DNA of 64,000 nucleotides from an uncultured Pelagibacteraceae bacterium (GTDB lineage Bacteria; Pseudomonadota; Alphaproteobacteria; Pelagibacterales; Pelagibacteraceae). Each line of letters begins with the position of its first letter. The first letter of the stretch is position 1. Both the position numbers and the translations under genes were made by a program. The stretch spans positions 62,001 to 126,000 of the forward strand of contig CABZHY010000001.1 in assembly GCA_902525565.1 (NCBI GenBank). Reading direction: 5' to 3'. This document shows positions 8,857 through 17,041 of the stretch, one piece after another. The notes below the pieces were generated by a model that was not told the DNA's origin, did no database searches, and was given only the letters and a program-made list of their open reading frames with translations.

Positions 8857-9900
8857 TTAATTTGCTTCAAGAGGAATATTTAAATCTAAACCTTCTGCGT
8901 ATACTCCACCTCTTTCACCAATTTTAATACTTCCCCATCTATCTATGTATTTTTCTGATAATTCTCTATCTTCATAAGCTGATATCCATAATCTTAAAAG
9001 GTGTCTTTTCTTACTCTTATCTTCATAATCTTCATACGACATTCTATCATGAAATAAAGTATGGTTGTAAATTACTTGTATATCTCCAGGCTCAAACATC
9101 ATTTTCATGTATAGACTCTCATCGTTTGCATATTTATCAATTATATCTAAAGCCTCTCTTTGTTTATCAGAAATTGTTACACCTTCAAATCTTGTAGAAC
9201 TTTCTAAATATTGTCTTAAAAAATATGAGGATATCTTCCCATTCTTTTCATAGTAAACAGGTGTCATCGAATAACCTTTTTGATTGCCACCTTCTTCACC
9301 TCTTCTATCAAGAGGAAACGGCTCAAATAGAATTGGAAGATATTCTGGATTGTTTTCTAAAATTTTATTAAAAATTGTCATTGAGCTTACTAACAAGGAC
9401 TCACCACCTTTTTTTGCTTTATTTAAACACAGCAATGAAACTATATCGCTTCTGTCACTATGAAAAGTTTGTCTATATGTTGTTTCATATACTCTTGCAG
9501 TAAAATCTTTTGTTGTATCTTTGCCCAAGTCTTTAACATGTCCAAGTAAATGACCTTTTTTATTTTGAACTCTAAAATTGCCAAAATATGAGCATAATCC
9601 CATATATGCAGTTATTATTTTTTCTCTGCTCCATTCATTTACCGGCATCCCCCTAATTAAGGCAAAACCTCTGCCATTTTTTAATTCATCATCAATTTTT
9701 CTAAGGTACTTTTTTCCCAAATTTTCGAAATAAAAATCATCTTTATTTAATTTGGTGAGTTTTTTTTTGGAGGATATAAACTTTACAGTAAGATTTTCAA
9801 TTTCATTAATATCTTCTTTATCTAACCTATATATCCAGTCAGTTTTTTTTTCCTCTTCAGGACCATACCAAGCACTTTTATCTGTAATTTTGGAAAACAT
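8857..9900 (-). CDS. TauD/TfdA-family Fe(II)/2-oxoglutarate dioxygenase
   Basis: Oxygenase that would hydroxylate a small substrate using Fe(II), oxygen and 2-oxoglutarate, often releasing a sulfonate, amine or other leaving group. The facial triad is visible as His147-x-Asp149 ('FHSDR') and His284 ('LFHDR'); Arg299 or Arg303 is the likely 2-oxoglutarate anchor. At 347 residues it is longer than taurine dioxygenase (about 280), with an extra N-terminal 60-70 residues, as in clavaminate-synthase-like relatives. First gene of a three-gene operon; a copy of the shared operator lies 23 bp upstream. Substrate unknown: a taurine role should not be assumed from the family name. Confidence 0.82.
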   Translation of the reverse strand: MFSKITDKSAWYGPEEEKKTDWIYRLDKEDINEIENLTVKFISSKKKLTKLNKDDFYFENLGKKYLRKIDDELKNGRGFALIRGMPVNEWSREKIITAYMGLCSYFGNFRVQNKKGHLLGHVKDLGKDTTKDFTARVYETTYRQTFHSDRSDIVSLLCLNKAKKGGESLLVSSMTIFNKILENNPEYLPILFEPFPLDRRGEEGGNQKGYSMTPVYYEKNGKISSYFLRQYLESSTRFEGVTISDKQREALDIIDKYANDESLYMKMMFEPGDIQVIYNHTLFHDRMSYEDYEDKSKKRHLLRLWISAYEDRELSEKYIDRWGSIKIGERGGVYAEGLDLNIPLEAN

Positions 9901-9922
9901 AAAATATAAAATAATATATTTA

Positions 9923-9936
9923 GTTGATAAATCAAC
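9923..9936. promoter_or_regulatory. Palindromic operator (GTTGATAAATCAAC)
   Basis: Arms GTTGAT/ATCAAC are perfectly symmetric, and symmetry extends to TAGTTGAT...ATCAACTA at 9921-9938. It lies in the 42-bp gap between the dioxygenase start and the stop of the next minus-strand gene. On the minus strand TTGATT within it could serve as a -35 box. Central bases differ from the other copies, which have C/G beside the spacer. Confidence 0.6.
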
Positions 9937-9942
9937 TAAAAT

Positions 9943-11586
9943 TTATACTAATCCACTTGCAAATGAATTTCTTCTCACATCATAGCAATTCAAATAATTG
10001 CCAGATGAATTTTTTACAATACCTTCAACACCACCAACTATATCTGTCCATTCATCAAAAAATTTAATATTGATATTTTTATTTTTTAATATTGCATTTA
10101 ACCTTTCGTATCGATTTTCTAAATATACATCCTCAAAATTATTTGAGATTTTAAATCTTGGTAAATCAATAGCTGTTTGTAAATCAATTTTATAATTTAA
10201 AACGTGTGAAAGCACTTGAAAAAGGTACTGAATTATCCCAAATCCACCAGGACTTCCAAGAGTTAAATAAGGCTCATTATTTTTAAAAACAATTACAGGA
10301 GCATGACCTATATTACATCTTTTATTTGGTATTATTATATTCGGAGAATTTTTTAATGCCATCCACCAAGTTCTATCATTCATAAATAAACCTGTGTTAT
10401 CAGCAATTTCTCCGCAACCAAATTGATATCCTATTGATTGTGTTGCAGAAACAATGTTATTATTTTTATCCCAAACGCAAAAGTGTGTTGTTCCACCATC
10501 TTTTAGATTTAATTTAGTTTTTTTAATATTATTTAAAGATTTTCTTGCAATTGATTTTAAATATTTTCTACTTATCAATTCAGATTGACTAAATTTTATA
10601 AAATCAGGATCTGAACTATATTTTCTTCTGTCTCTTAATACTTTCTGTAAAATAGAAATTAGAATTTCTATATACTTATCTGACATAAATTTTATATTTT
10701 TCAAATTATAATTTTTTAATAAATTAAAGCATTGTAGTAAATTAATGCCACTTGTAGGCATTCCTGTAGTAACTAATTTAGAATTTTTGTAATCAGTTGA
10801 AAAAGGTTCTCTCTCTATTATTTTATAATTTTTAAAATCACTTTTAGAGAAAAAAGGATTTTTATTTTTACAATATTTTAATATTTCTTGTATTGTTTTG
10901 CCGTTTCTAAACTCTTTAGATTTATTTTTTGAAAATCTGTAAAGTGTTTTAGACAAATCTTTTTGAATAAAAGTTTCACCAGGTCTTATTTTTTTATTAT
11001 TTTTTAATATTTTATTTGTTGATTTAAATTTTGATAATTTTTTATGATAAGCATCGAATGCCTGAAAAAGATAATTGCTTATAGGAAATCCTTTTTTTGC
11101 TAAATTTATTGAAGGTTTAATAAGTTTTTCAAATTTTAAAGACCCATATTTTTGCCACGCATAATCTAACAAAAAGGGTGTCCCTGGTATCATAGAGGTT
11201 ATTATCCCCTCATTTCTAGTATTAAATGGTTCTTCTCTATCGATGAATGATTTATTTTTTAATTTAAGAATTTTTTTCAATTTATCGCTATCAATTTTAT
11301 TTGGACATACAGAATAACCATCAATGTGAGATGTTTTGTTTTTTTTATTATTATAATAAAGCCAAACACTATCACCTGCTAGACCTGACCAATTAGGACT
11401 AGTTACAGCTAATGTTGAAGCAATTGAAATTGATGCATCAATTGCATTTCCACCTTTATTTAAAATATCAATACCTATCGCTGTTGAAATAGGATCCATC
11501 GTACTTACTCCACCCTTAGATCCCCAAATTTCATGCGAAGGTCTATTGTTAAGAAATTTATTTCTGATTTTAGTATCTATTTTCAA
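9943..11586 (-). CDS. Gamma-glutamyltransferase-family (Ntn-hydrolase) amidohydrolase
   Basis: Member of the GGT family of self-cleaving N-terminal nucleophile hydrolases, which split gamma-glutamyl or related amide bonds. The nucleophile and cleavage site is Thr366 in 'GGTTHFCVWD'; 'GSPGGFG' (from residue 444) is the oxyanion/Gly-Gly block, and the start has the usual 'ILNKGGNAIDA'. The segment normally reading 'NNxMDDFS' is altered ('FMNDRTWWMA'), so true glutathione hydrolysis is doubtful. It has no signal peptide, unlike periplasmic GGT, so it is probably cytoplasmic. The start is TTG 11586, two bases after the cupin stop; the next in-frame ATG (residue 30) would cut into the conserved N-terminus. 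Confidence 0.85.
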   Translation of the reverse strand: MKIDTKIRNKFLNNRPSHEIWGSKGGVSTMDPISTAIGIDILNKGGNAIDASISIASTLAVTSPNWSGLAGDSVWLYYNNKKNKTSHIDGYSVCPNKIDSDKLKKILKLKNKSFIDREEPFNTRNEGIITSMIPGTPFLLDYAWQKYGSLKFEKLIKPSINLAKKGFPISNYLFQAFDAYHKKLSKFKSTNKILKNNKKIRPGETFIQKDLSKTLYRFSKNKSKEFRNGKTIQEILKYCKNKNPFFSKSDFKNYKIIEREPFSTDYKNSKLVTTGMPTSGINLLQCFNLLKNYNLKNIKFMSDKYIEILISILQKVLRDRRKYSSDPDFIKFSQSELISRKYLKSIARKSLNNIKKTKLNLKDGGTTHFCVWDKNNNIVSATQSIGYQFGCGEIADNTGLFMNDRTWWMALKNSPNIIIPNKRCNIGHAPVIVFKNNEPYLTLGSPGGFGIIQYLFQVLSHVLNYKIDLQTAIDLPRFKISNNFEDVYLENRYERLNAILKNKNINIKFFDEWTDIVGGVEGIVKNSSGNYLNCYDVRRNSFASGLV

Positions 11587-11588
11587 GT

Positions 11589-12032
11589 TTATTTTGGCTC
11601 AAACCCAGGCATATATCTTGGACCATCCATAGTTCCATCTGTTGCCTTGCCAATTATACCGTGAGAAAGATCTTTGATAGCAATAAATATCACATCCTCT
11701 TCAGGAGTTGCAACCATTGAATGTTCCATATTTGCTGGCACATAAACTACACTCCCTGCTTTAGCTAAAAATTTTTGTCCATCAATTTCAACATCAAGAG
11801 TTCCTTGTAAAATGTAATTAAATTGCTCATTGGGATGACTGTGTGGTCTTGAACCAGTGCCTTTTGCTTTATTTATGTAACCTACAAGCATTCTTTCGCC
11901 TTCAATCACACCACCTTTTGAAGTAGAGTATCCTGTTCCTGCAGGTACTACATCCAAAGATTTCATAGGAAAGCAATATTTACCTGAGCCTGCTTTAGTC
12001 GCGCCTTCAGTTTTTGTTTTTTTCTCACTCAT
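11589..12032 (-). CDS. Single-domain cupin protein
   Basis: Small beta-barrel protein of 147 residues with a complete cupin metal site: His-x-His-x3-Glu in 'PHSHPNEQ' and a second-motif His in 'MEHSMVAT'. It resembles the first domain of the bicupin at 3042-3857 in the same motifs. It is first in a two-gene operon with the GGT-family enzyme (2-nt spacing) and is divergent from the amidohydrolase gene. On the minus strand TTGACA at 12067-12062 followed by TAATCT at a 16-bp spacing is a plausible promoter, leaving a very short leader. Function unknown; metal-dependent isomerase or lyase are possibilities. Confidence 0.72.
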   Translation of the reverse strand: MSEKKTKTEGATKAGSGKYCFPMKSLDVVPAGTGYSTSKGGVIEGERMLVGYINKAKGTGSRPHSHPNEQFNYILQGTLDVEIDGQKFLAKAGSVVYVPANMEHSMVATPEEDVIFIAIKDLSHGIIGKATDGTMDGPRYMPGFEPK

Positions 12033-12088
12033 TATATTTAGATTAGATTATTACCTAATAATGTCAACAGATTAATGTAGCAAGTTTA

Positions 12089-12102
12089 GTTGACTAGTTA
12101 AC
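12089..12102. promoter_or_regulatory. Palindromic operator between divergent operons (GTTGACTAGTTAAC)
   Basis: It sits in the 142-bp divergent gap between the cupin/GGT genes (minus) and the amidohydrolase/CobW genes (plus), so it could control both. One pair deviates from symmetry. An extra half-site, TGTCAAC, at 12063-12069 overlaps the predicted -35 of the cupin promoter. Confidence 0.68.
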
Positions 12103-12174
12103 AAATTATTTACTTTTGATAAAAATTATAATAAATGTATAAATTCTTTAATACAAAAAAAAAACATACACTTT

Positions 12175-13497
12175 ATGAGCAATATAAAAATTATAAAAGT
12201 TGGAAAGTTAATTGATGGAAATGGGTCATCTGTAGATAATGGAGTTATCGTTGTAGAAAATAAAATCATCAAAAAAGTCGGAAGTGAAAAAGAAATTAAT
12301 TTAAAAGAATATAAAAACTTTAAGTTAATTGATTTAGGAAGTGATGTAAGTGCAATCCCAGGTATGATGGACTGCCATATTCATTTATGTATGTATAATA
12401 ATTTAACTTTTAAAAATTATAGAGTAGCTCAATGGGAAATAACACCAGAATTACAACAAATGTACATGTTATTCCATGCTCAACTTTGTCTGGATAGAGG
12501 TATAACTACCTTAAGAGATTTGGGTTTAATGTCAAATAGAGGACTCTTAACTGCTCAATCAACAGCAGTTAAAACATCAATTGAAAATGAAATACTAGCA
12601 GGACCCAGATTAAAAACTGGAGCTTTTACAGTTGGAACAGGTTCACATTTGGACTTAATAAATCCGAGAGGTTCATTAAGAAATCCAAAAGCAACTGCTG
12701 ATGGTCCTGATGAAATGAGGAAATTAGCAAGATTAAACTTATTAGAAGGAGCCGATTGGTTAAAAACCTGTGCGTCTGGAGGAGGAGGCACCGACAAAGA
12801 AGAGCCAGATGTAAGAAATCATACTCAAGAAGAATTAGATACAGTTTGTGATGAGGCACATGCTTTACATGCATATACTTCAATTCACTGTTTTACACCT
12901 GATGCGCATAGAATGGCACTTAAAGCAGGAGCAGATACTATTGAACATATGGTTTTTCATGATCAAGACTCGTTAGAAAAATTAGTAGAGTCCCAAGTAC
13001 CAGTTACACCAACTCTTTCTCATAGGACAGATCATGCTATTGAAATTAGAAGAGAGATAGGAACACCTTCATTTACATTAGAAAAAATGAAAAGAATTCA
13101 GCCTGACTGCTTTAAGACATTTCAAGCTTTTTATAAAGCAGGTGTAAAAATTGCTATGGGTACAGATATGGGGTTTGAACCTGATATAGGATCTAATGCA
13201 GATGAATTAAAAATTTATGTTGATTTAGGTATGAAGCCAATGGATGCAATCATAACAACAACAAAAACTGCTGCTGAAGCACTTCACATAGATGATGAGT
13301 TAGGTACACTAGATGAGGGTAAATTAGCTGATATTGTTTTAGTAAAAGGTAACCCTGCAGAGAATATTGAAGTTTTAGGGAAACGTGAAAATATCTTAAT
13401 GGTTTTAAAAGAAGGAAAAATTTGCGTAGATCGATCTGCAGGTAACGATGTAAAACCGTTCCCAACTGATTACAGGGAATGGAAAGTGATGGACTAA
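12175..13497 (+). CDS. Metal-dependent amidohydrolase (imidazolonepropionase-related)
   Basis: Amidohydrolase-superfamily TIM-barrel enzyme of 440 residues that hydrolyses a C-N bond with a binuclear metal centre. The ligand set is visible: His68 and His70 ('DCHIHL'), Lys197 as the candidate carboxylated lysine ('DWLKTCASGG'), His238 ('SIHCF'), His258 ('IEHMV') and Asp331 ('MGTDMG'). The C-terminal 'LADIVLVKGNP' strand is typical of the COG1228 branch, which includes Xaa-Pro and Xaa-Arg dipeptidases as well as imidazolonepropionase. It shares a divergent regulatory gap, with an operator copy, with the cupin/GGT operon and overlaps a metallochaperone-type GTPase gene. Exact substrate cannot be assigned. 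Confidence 0.87.
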   Translation: MSNIKIIKVGKLIDGNGSSVDNGVIVVENKIIKKVGSEKEINLKEYKNFKLIDLGSDVSAIPGMMDCHIHLCMYNNLTFKNYRVAQWEITPELQQMYMLFHAQLCLDRGITTLRDLGLMSNRGLLTAQSTAVKTSIENEILAGPRLKTGAFTVGTGSHLDLINPRGSLRNPKATADGPDEMRKLARLNLLEGADWLKTCASGGGGTDKEEPDVRNHTQEELDTVCDEAHALHAYTSIHCFTPDAHRMALKAGADTIEHMVFHDQDSLEKLVESQVPVTPTLSHRTDHAIEIRREIGTPSFTLEKMKRIQPDCFKTFQAFYKAGVKIAMGTDMGFEPDIGSNADELKIYVDLGMKPMDAIITTTKTAAEALHIDDELGTLDEGKLADIVLVKGNPAENIEVLGKRENILMVLKEGKICVDRSAGNDVKPFPTDYREWKVMD

Positions 13498-14585
13498 AAT
13501 TGTCAAAAAAAATTCCAACTTCAATTATAACCGGTTTTTTAGGTAGTGGTAAGACGACTATTCTAAACGATATAATAAATTATAAAGAATTTAAAAATAC
13601 TTTATTAATCATAAATGAATTTGGCAAAATAAGCATTGATCATCATTTAATAAAAAAAAAAAGTGATGATAAAATTGTGCTAAATAATGGATGTTTATGC
13701 TGCTCATTTTCAGGAGACTTAGTAAAGACTTTAGATGACACTTTAAAACTTAAGAAAAAATTTGATAGAATTATAATTGAAACTAGTGGATTAGCTGATC
13801 CAATACCTATTGTTCAGACTATAGTATCAGATCAAATAATCTCTGAAAAAATAAAATTTAAATCATTAATTACAGTTGTTGATACTGTGAATTTTCAAAA
13901 CGATTTACATAATCATTTAGAAAATTTTAAACAAATTACTTCAGCAGATATAATTTTTCTAAGTAAAACAGATATTAGTGAAAATAATAAAAAAAAAGAA
14001 GTCATTAAAGAATTAAAAAAATTAAATCTACACGCAGAAATTTTAGATAAAAACTTGCTTAAATTGCATGAAATTAAAAAAATATTTACAGATTTTAATA
14101 TTAAAAAGTTAACAATCCAAAAAATAGATAATACCTTAAAAACTAAATCGAATTTTTTACATAAAAAAAACTTTGTCAATGAAACAAAAAAAGTTAAGTC
14201 AATATCTATTAACATAAAACATAATATAACTAAAGATGGACTTAAATTATGGCTTAACGCGTTGGCGAGGTTTAAAAGCAACAACCTTTTAAGAATGAAA
14301 GGTATTATTAAAGTAGAAAAAAAAGTTCTCTTAATTAATGCTGTACAAAAAGTATTTCACGAACCAATCAAATTAGACAAGTGGCCATTTGATGACAAGC
14401 AGTCAAAAATTGTATTTATTACTAAAAATTTAGATAATGTAGATTTAAAAAAAACTATAAATGTTCTTAATTTTAAAAAAGAGAGAAAAAACAAAATAAA
14501 TAAACTTTCTTTTTCACAAAAAGATTATTCAAATTTTGTAAATGCAATGTCAAAATTTGATGCCCTTACCACACTAGATCGTTAA
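13479..14585 (+). CDS. CobW/G3E-family P-loop GTPase (putative metallochaperone)
   Basis: GTP-driven metal insertase of the COG0523 family. Walker A GFLGSGKT is at residues 19-26, the family metal-binding Cys-x-Cys-Cys at residues 72-75 ('GCLCC'), then 'ETSGLADP' and 'SKTD' as GTPase motifs. The C-terminal CobW domain is present ('LDKWPFDD'). The ATG at 13479 overlaps the amidohydrolase end by 19 nt; a TTG at 13500, just after that stop, is an alternative and neither has a well-placed ribosome site. The overlap with a binuclear-metal hydrolase suggests it metallates that enzyme. Its stop interlocks with that of the opposite-strand TauE gene in TTAA. Confidence 0.86.
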   Translation: MESDGLKLSKKIPTSIITGFLGSGKTTILNDIINYKEFKNTLLIINEFGKISIDHHLIKKKSDDKIVLNNGCLCCSFSGDLVKTLDDTLKLKKKFDRIIIETSGLADPIPIVQTIVSDQIISEKIKFKSLITVVDTVNFQNDLHNHLENFKQITSADIIFLSKTDISENNKKKEVIKELKKLNLHAEILDKNLLKLHEIKKIFTDFNIKKLTIQKIDNTLKTKSNFLHKKNFVNETKKVKSISINIKHNITKDGLKLWLNALARFKSNNLLRMKGIIKVEKKVLLINAVQKVFHEPIKLDKWPFDDKQSKIVFITKNLDNVDLKKTINVLNFKKERKNKINKLSFSQKDYSNFVNAMSKFDALTTLDR

Positions 14586-15403
14586 TTAGAAAAATTATAA
14601 ATTTCGTAAAAGGCTCTCAGAGAAATGATAATTAAAGTAATTCCATATATTTTATTCAACATTTCCTTTTTAATTTTAGATGTGGTGATCGCACCTATTC
14701 TTGCCATTAACAAAGTTGCTGGAACAAAAATTAAGAAACTTAATATATTTATGTAGCCTACGGTATATGGTTCGTCAACTTTTGCAATGTAATGCCCACT
14801 TATTAACATTGATAAAAAGCCGGTAAAAGAAATTATAATTCCAAAATGAGCAGATGTGCCGATGGCAATTTTTATCGAGTAATTATAAAATCTCATTATA
14901 GGAACCATAATCGATGCTCCTCCTATCCCTAGTGGCACTGACATAAATCCTGTAATTAAACTATAAATTATTTTGTATGGATTTGAAATCTCATTTTTAA
15001 ATTTGTTTAATTTATCTTTTTTAAATAAAAGAAACACACCAGAAATAAATGTGTAGCTAGCAAATATAAAAAGTAAATTTAATGTATTCACATTTGAAGT
15101 GAAAAATGTACCAAGAATAATACCCAAAAAAATAAATACTCCACAGAACTTAAAAAAATTTTTATCTAAATTTCCATTTTTATAATGAGTATAAGAAGAT
15201 ATAATTGATGTTGGAAAAATAATTGCTAATGAAGTACCAACCGCAATATGCATTAATAAGTCACTGCTATATCCATATAATTTAAGAGCAAAAAAAAGTG
15301 CCGGCACTGTTATCATGCCTCCCCCAGCACCTAATAATCCAGCAAAAAATCCAGAAAGGCATCCAAATAAAATCAAAATAAAAATTATATTTAAATCAAA
15401 CAT
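14582..15403 (-). CDS. TauE/SafE-family membrane permease (first copy)
   Basis: Integral membrane protein of 273 residues with about eight helices and the duplicated TauE/SafE pattern: 'GGGMITVPALF' near residue 26 and 'GIGGASIMVPIMRFY' near residue 158. Members export sulfite, sulfoacetate or other small anions, but many have unknown substrates. It is divergent from the third tctCBA operon, with the shared operator between them. Its stop overlaps that of the CobW gene by 4 nt, tail to tail. Confidence 0.85.
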   Translation of the reverse strand: MFDLNIIFILILFGCLSGFFAGLLGAGGGMITVPALFFALKLYGYSSDLLMHIAVGTSLAIIFPTSIISSYTHYKNGNLDKNFFKFCGVFIFLGIILGTFFTSNVNTLNLLFIFASYTFISGVFLLFKKDKLNKFKNEISNPYKIIYSLITGFMSVPLGIGGASIMVPIMRFYNYSIKIAIGTSAHFGIIISFTGFLSMLISGHYIAKVDEPYTVGYINILSFLIFVPATLLMARIGAITTSKIKKEMLNKIYGITLIIISLRAFYEIYNFSN

Positions 15404-15470
15404 AAAATGAACTTTATCTTAAATTTAAAGTTTTAATGAATTTATTTTTATATATGATTAGTTTTATCCC

Positions 15471-15485
15471 TGACACAGAGTGTCA
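15471..15485. promoter_or_regulatory. Second type of palindrome, TGACAC-aga-GTGTCA
   Basis: A perfect 6-bp inverted repeat with a 3-nt centre lies in the TauE/tctC divergent gap, 33 bp left of the shared operator. It is unlike the GTTRAY motif and is not followed by a U tract on either strand, so it is a candidate site for another regulator. Only one copy was noticed. Confidence 0.35.
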
Positions 15486-15518
15486 TTTAATATTGGTAAA
15501 TTTGAAAACTTTATCTTA

Positions 15519-15532
15519 GTTGACAAGTCAAC
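15519..15532. promoter_or_regulatory. Perfect palindromic operator on the third tctC promoter (GTTGACAAGTCAAC)
   Basis: The only copy with perfect GTTGAC/GTCAAC arms. TTGACA at 15520-15525 followed after 17 bp by TTTAAT (15543-15548) makes a near-consensus promoter for tctC, so the operator covers the -35 box exactly. It also lies upstream of the divergent TauE gene. This copy gives the clearest evidence for repression by occlusion. Confidence 0.75.
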
Positions 15533-15584
15533 GCAACATATATTTAATTTATTAATATAAATATTGAACAAAGGAGGGGTAATT

Positions 15585-16562
15585 ATGATTAAATTATTTA
15601 TTAAAAAAATAATTTTAATTTTATCTGCAGTCTCTTTTTTGATATCTTCAGCAATCGCTGCTGATTTCCCTAAAGGTCCTGTAGAATTAGTTGTTCCATG
15701 GAAAGCTGGAGGCGGAACAGATAGAAGTGCAAGAATATTTGCACCTTTTTTAGCAGAGGAGCTTGGTGTACCTGTAAATGTTGTGAACATTTCAGGTGGT
15801 GGAGGCTGGGTTGCTTGGGGGCAAATGGCTAAATGGGATCCAAAAAAAGATGATCATAAAATTGGATTAGTTAATTTACCACATGTATTTGCTTACTTGG
15901 ATCCTAAAATGAAAAGAACCGAAACTGTTGGAAATTTTAATTTTATTGGAGGCCAAACTTACGATCCTTGTCTATGGTTAGTAAGAGCTGACGATGAAAG
16001 ATTCACTGGTGGTTTAAAGGATGTATTAGCTTATACTGAAAAAAATCCTAATAAACTTATTGTAAGTACAACTGCTATAGGTTCAGATGACTATCAAGGT
16101 TTGGCTTTTGCTGAGAAGAAACTTAAAGGTTTTAAAGTAGCAAAAGTTTATGCAAATAATGATGCTAAAAAAATCCAAGAACTATTAGCTGGAACAAGTG
16201 ATATGGTTGCAGGAAATGTTTCTTTTTATGTAAATTACATTAGAGAAGGTAAAATGAGACCAGTTGCTGTTCTTGATACTGTAAGATCGGAGTATTTACC
16301 TTCAGTTCCTACGTTTGGAGAGGTGACTGGTGTTGAGAATCTTGGTTTTGCAGCAAGAACTTTAATAGCAGCCAATGGTTTACCACAGGATAAATACGAT
16401 GTGTTCAAAAATGCTATTAATAAAGCACAAGCTAACCCTGGTTATCAATTAGCTGAAATGTCTAAATCAAGTAGAATTTGGACTGCAGCAGGAGGTGACT
16501 TGAAAGACTTTATAGCTAACACAGAAAAAATGGTAAAAGTTGTTGAATATTGGAATCAATAA
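15585..16562 (+). CDS. TctC-family substrate-binding protein (third TTT system)
   Basis: Periplasmic binding subunit of 325 residues. ATG 15585 was chosen over ATG 15564 because AGGAGGGG at 15572-15579 is ideally placed for it, and the protein then begins with a clean signal peptide (1-25, ending 'AIA'). The mature start 'DFPKGPVELVVPWKAGGGTD' is the canonical TctC ligand loop, making this the most typical of the three binding proteins. The shared operator overlaps its promoter. A 12-bp hairpin follows the gene, before tctB. Confidence 0.92.
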   Translation: MIKLFIKKIILILSAVSFLISSAIAADFPKGPVELVVPWKAGGGTDRSARIFAPFLAEELGVPVNVVNISGGGGWVAWGQMAKWDPKKDDHKIGLVNLPHVFAYLDPKMKRTETVGNFNFIGGQTYDPCLWLVRADDERFTGGLKDVLAYTEKNPNKLIVSTTAIGSDDYQGLAFAEKKLKGFKVAKVYANNDAKKIQELLAGTSDMVAGNVSFYVNYIREGKMRPVAVLDTVRSEYLPSVPTFGEVTGVENLGFAARTLIAANGLPQDKYDVFKNAINKAQANPGYQLAEMSKSSRIWTAAGGDLKDFIANTEKMVKVVEYWNQ

Positions 16563-16578
16563 ACTTTAATTTCAAATT

Positions 16579-16609
16579 AAGAGGCTGACAATTAATATGT
16601 CGGCCTCTT
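16579..16609 (+). terminator. Hairpin between tctC and tctB (third system)
   Basis: A 12-bp stem (AAGAGGCTGACA at 16579-16590, TGTCGGCCTCTT at 16598-16609) with one U-G pair and a 7-nt loop, followed by TCTTTATATTT. It is terminator-like with an interrupted U tract. It lies directly after the binding-protein gene and 12 bases before tctB, like the hairpins at 1021, 4955 and 29713. Confidence 0.7.
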
Positions 16610-16621
16610 TCTTTATATTTG

Positions 16622-17041
16622 ATGATAAATATCCATTTAGTAAGAAATATTTTTATTTTTTTTATTTCATTAGCTGTAATTTTTATTTCAACAGAATATG
16701 CTAATTATGCAAATTTACTTCCAACTTTTTGTGCAATTTCAATCATTATATTTACTATATTAGATTATTTTCAAAATAAAGAAAATTATAAATTAAAAAA
16801 GAGTATTAATATAAATTTTAGGCCTTATATAATTTTAATAATTTCTTTCTTTTATGTTTTATCAATTTTAGTTTTAGGTTTTTTTGTTTCAACAATAATA
16901 TTTTTTATTTTATCAAGTTATTATTTAGGAGTAAAAAATTTTAAACATATTTTTTTAACGTTAATTATACTCATTCCATTCATGTATATTTTTTTCAGTC
17001 TTTTTCTAAAGACTAATTTGCCAAAGGGGTTTTTGATTTAA
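16622..17041 (+). CDS. TctB-family small membrane subunit (third TTT system)
   Basis: Membrane protein of 139 residues with four hydrophobic segments (about residues 6-22, 29-44, 66-100 in two passes, and 107-128). It lies between tctC and tctA, which identifies it; sequence conservation is low. I start at ATG 16622, although a TTG immediately before it (16619) is in frame. No Shine-Dalgarno is visible. Its stop shares one base with the tctA start (TAATG). Confidence 0.8.
   Translation: MINIHLVRNIFIFFISLAVIFISTEYANYANLLPTFCAISIIIFTILDYFQNKENYKLKKSININFRPYIILIISFFYVLSILVLGFFVSTIIFFILSSYYLGVKNFKHIFLTLIILIPFMYIFFSLFLKTNLPKGFLI

Noticed and set aside
12555-12883. Overlapping minus-strand frames within the amidohydrolase gene
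   Set aside because: Shadows of a strongly conserved plus-strand gene whose metal ligands lie in the same DNA; no domain or start signal of their own.
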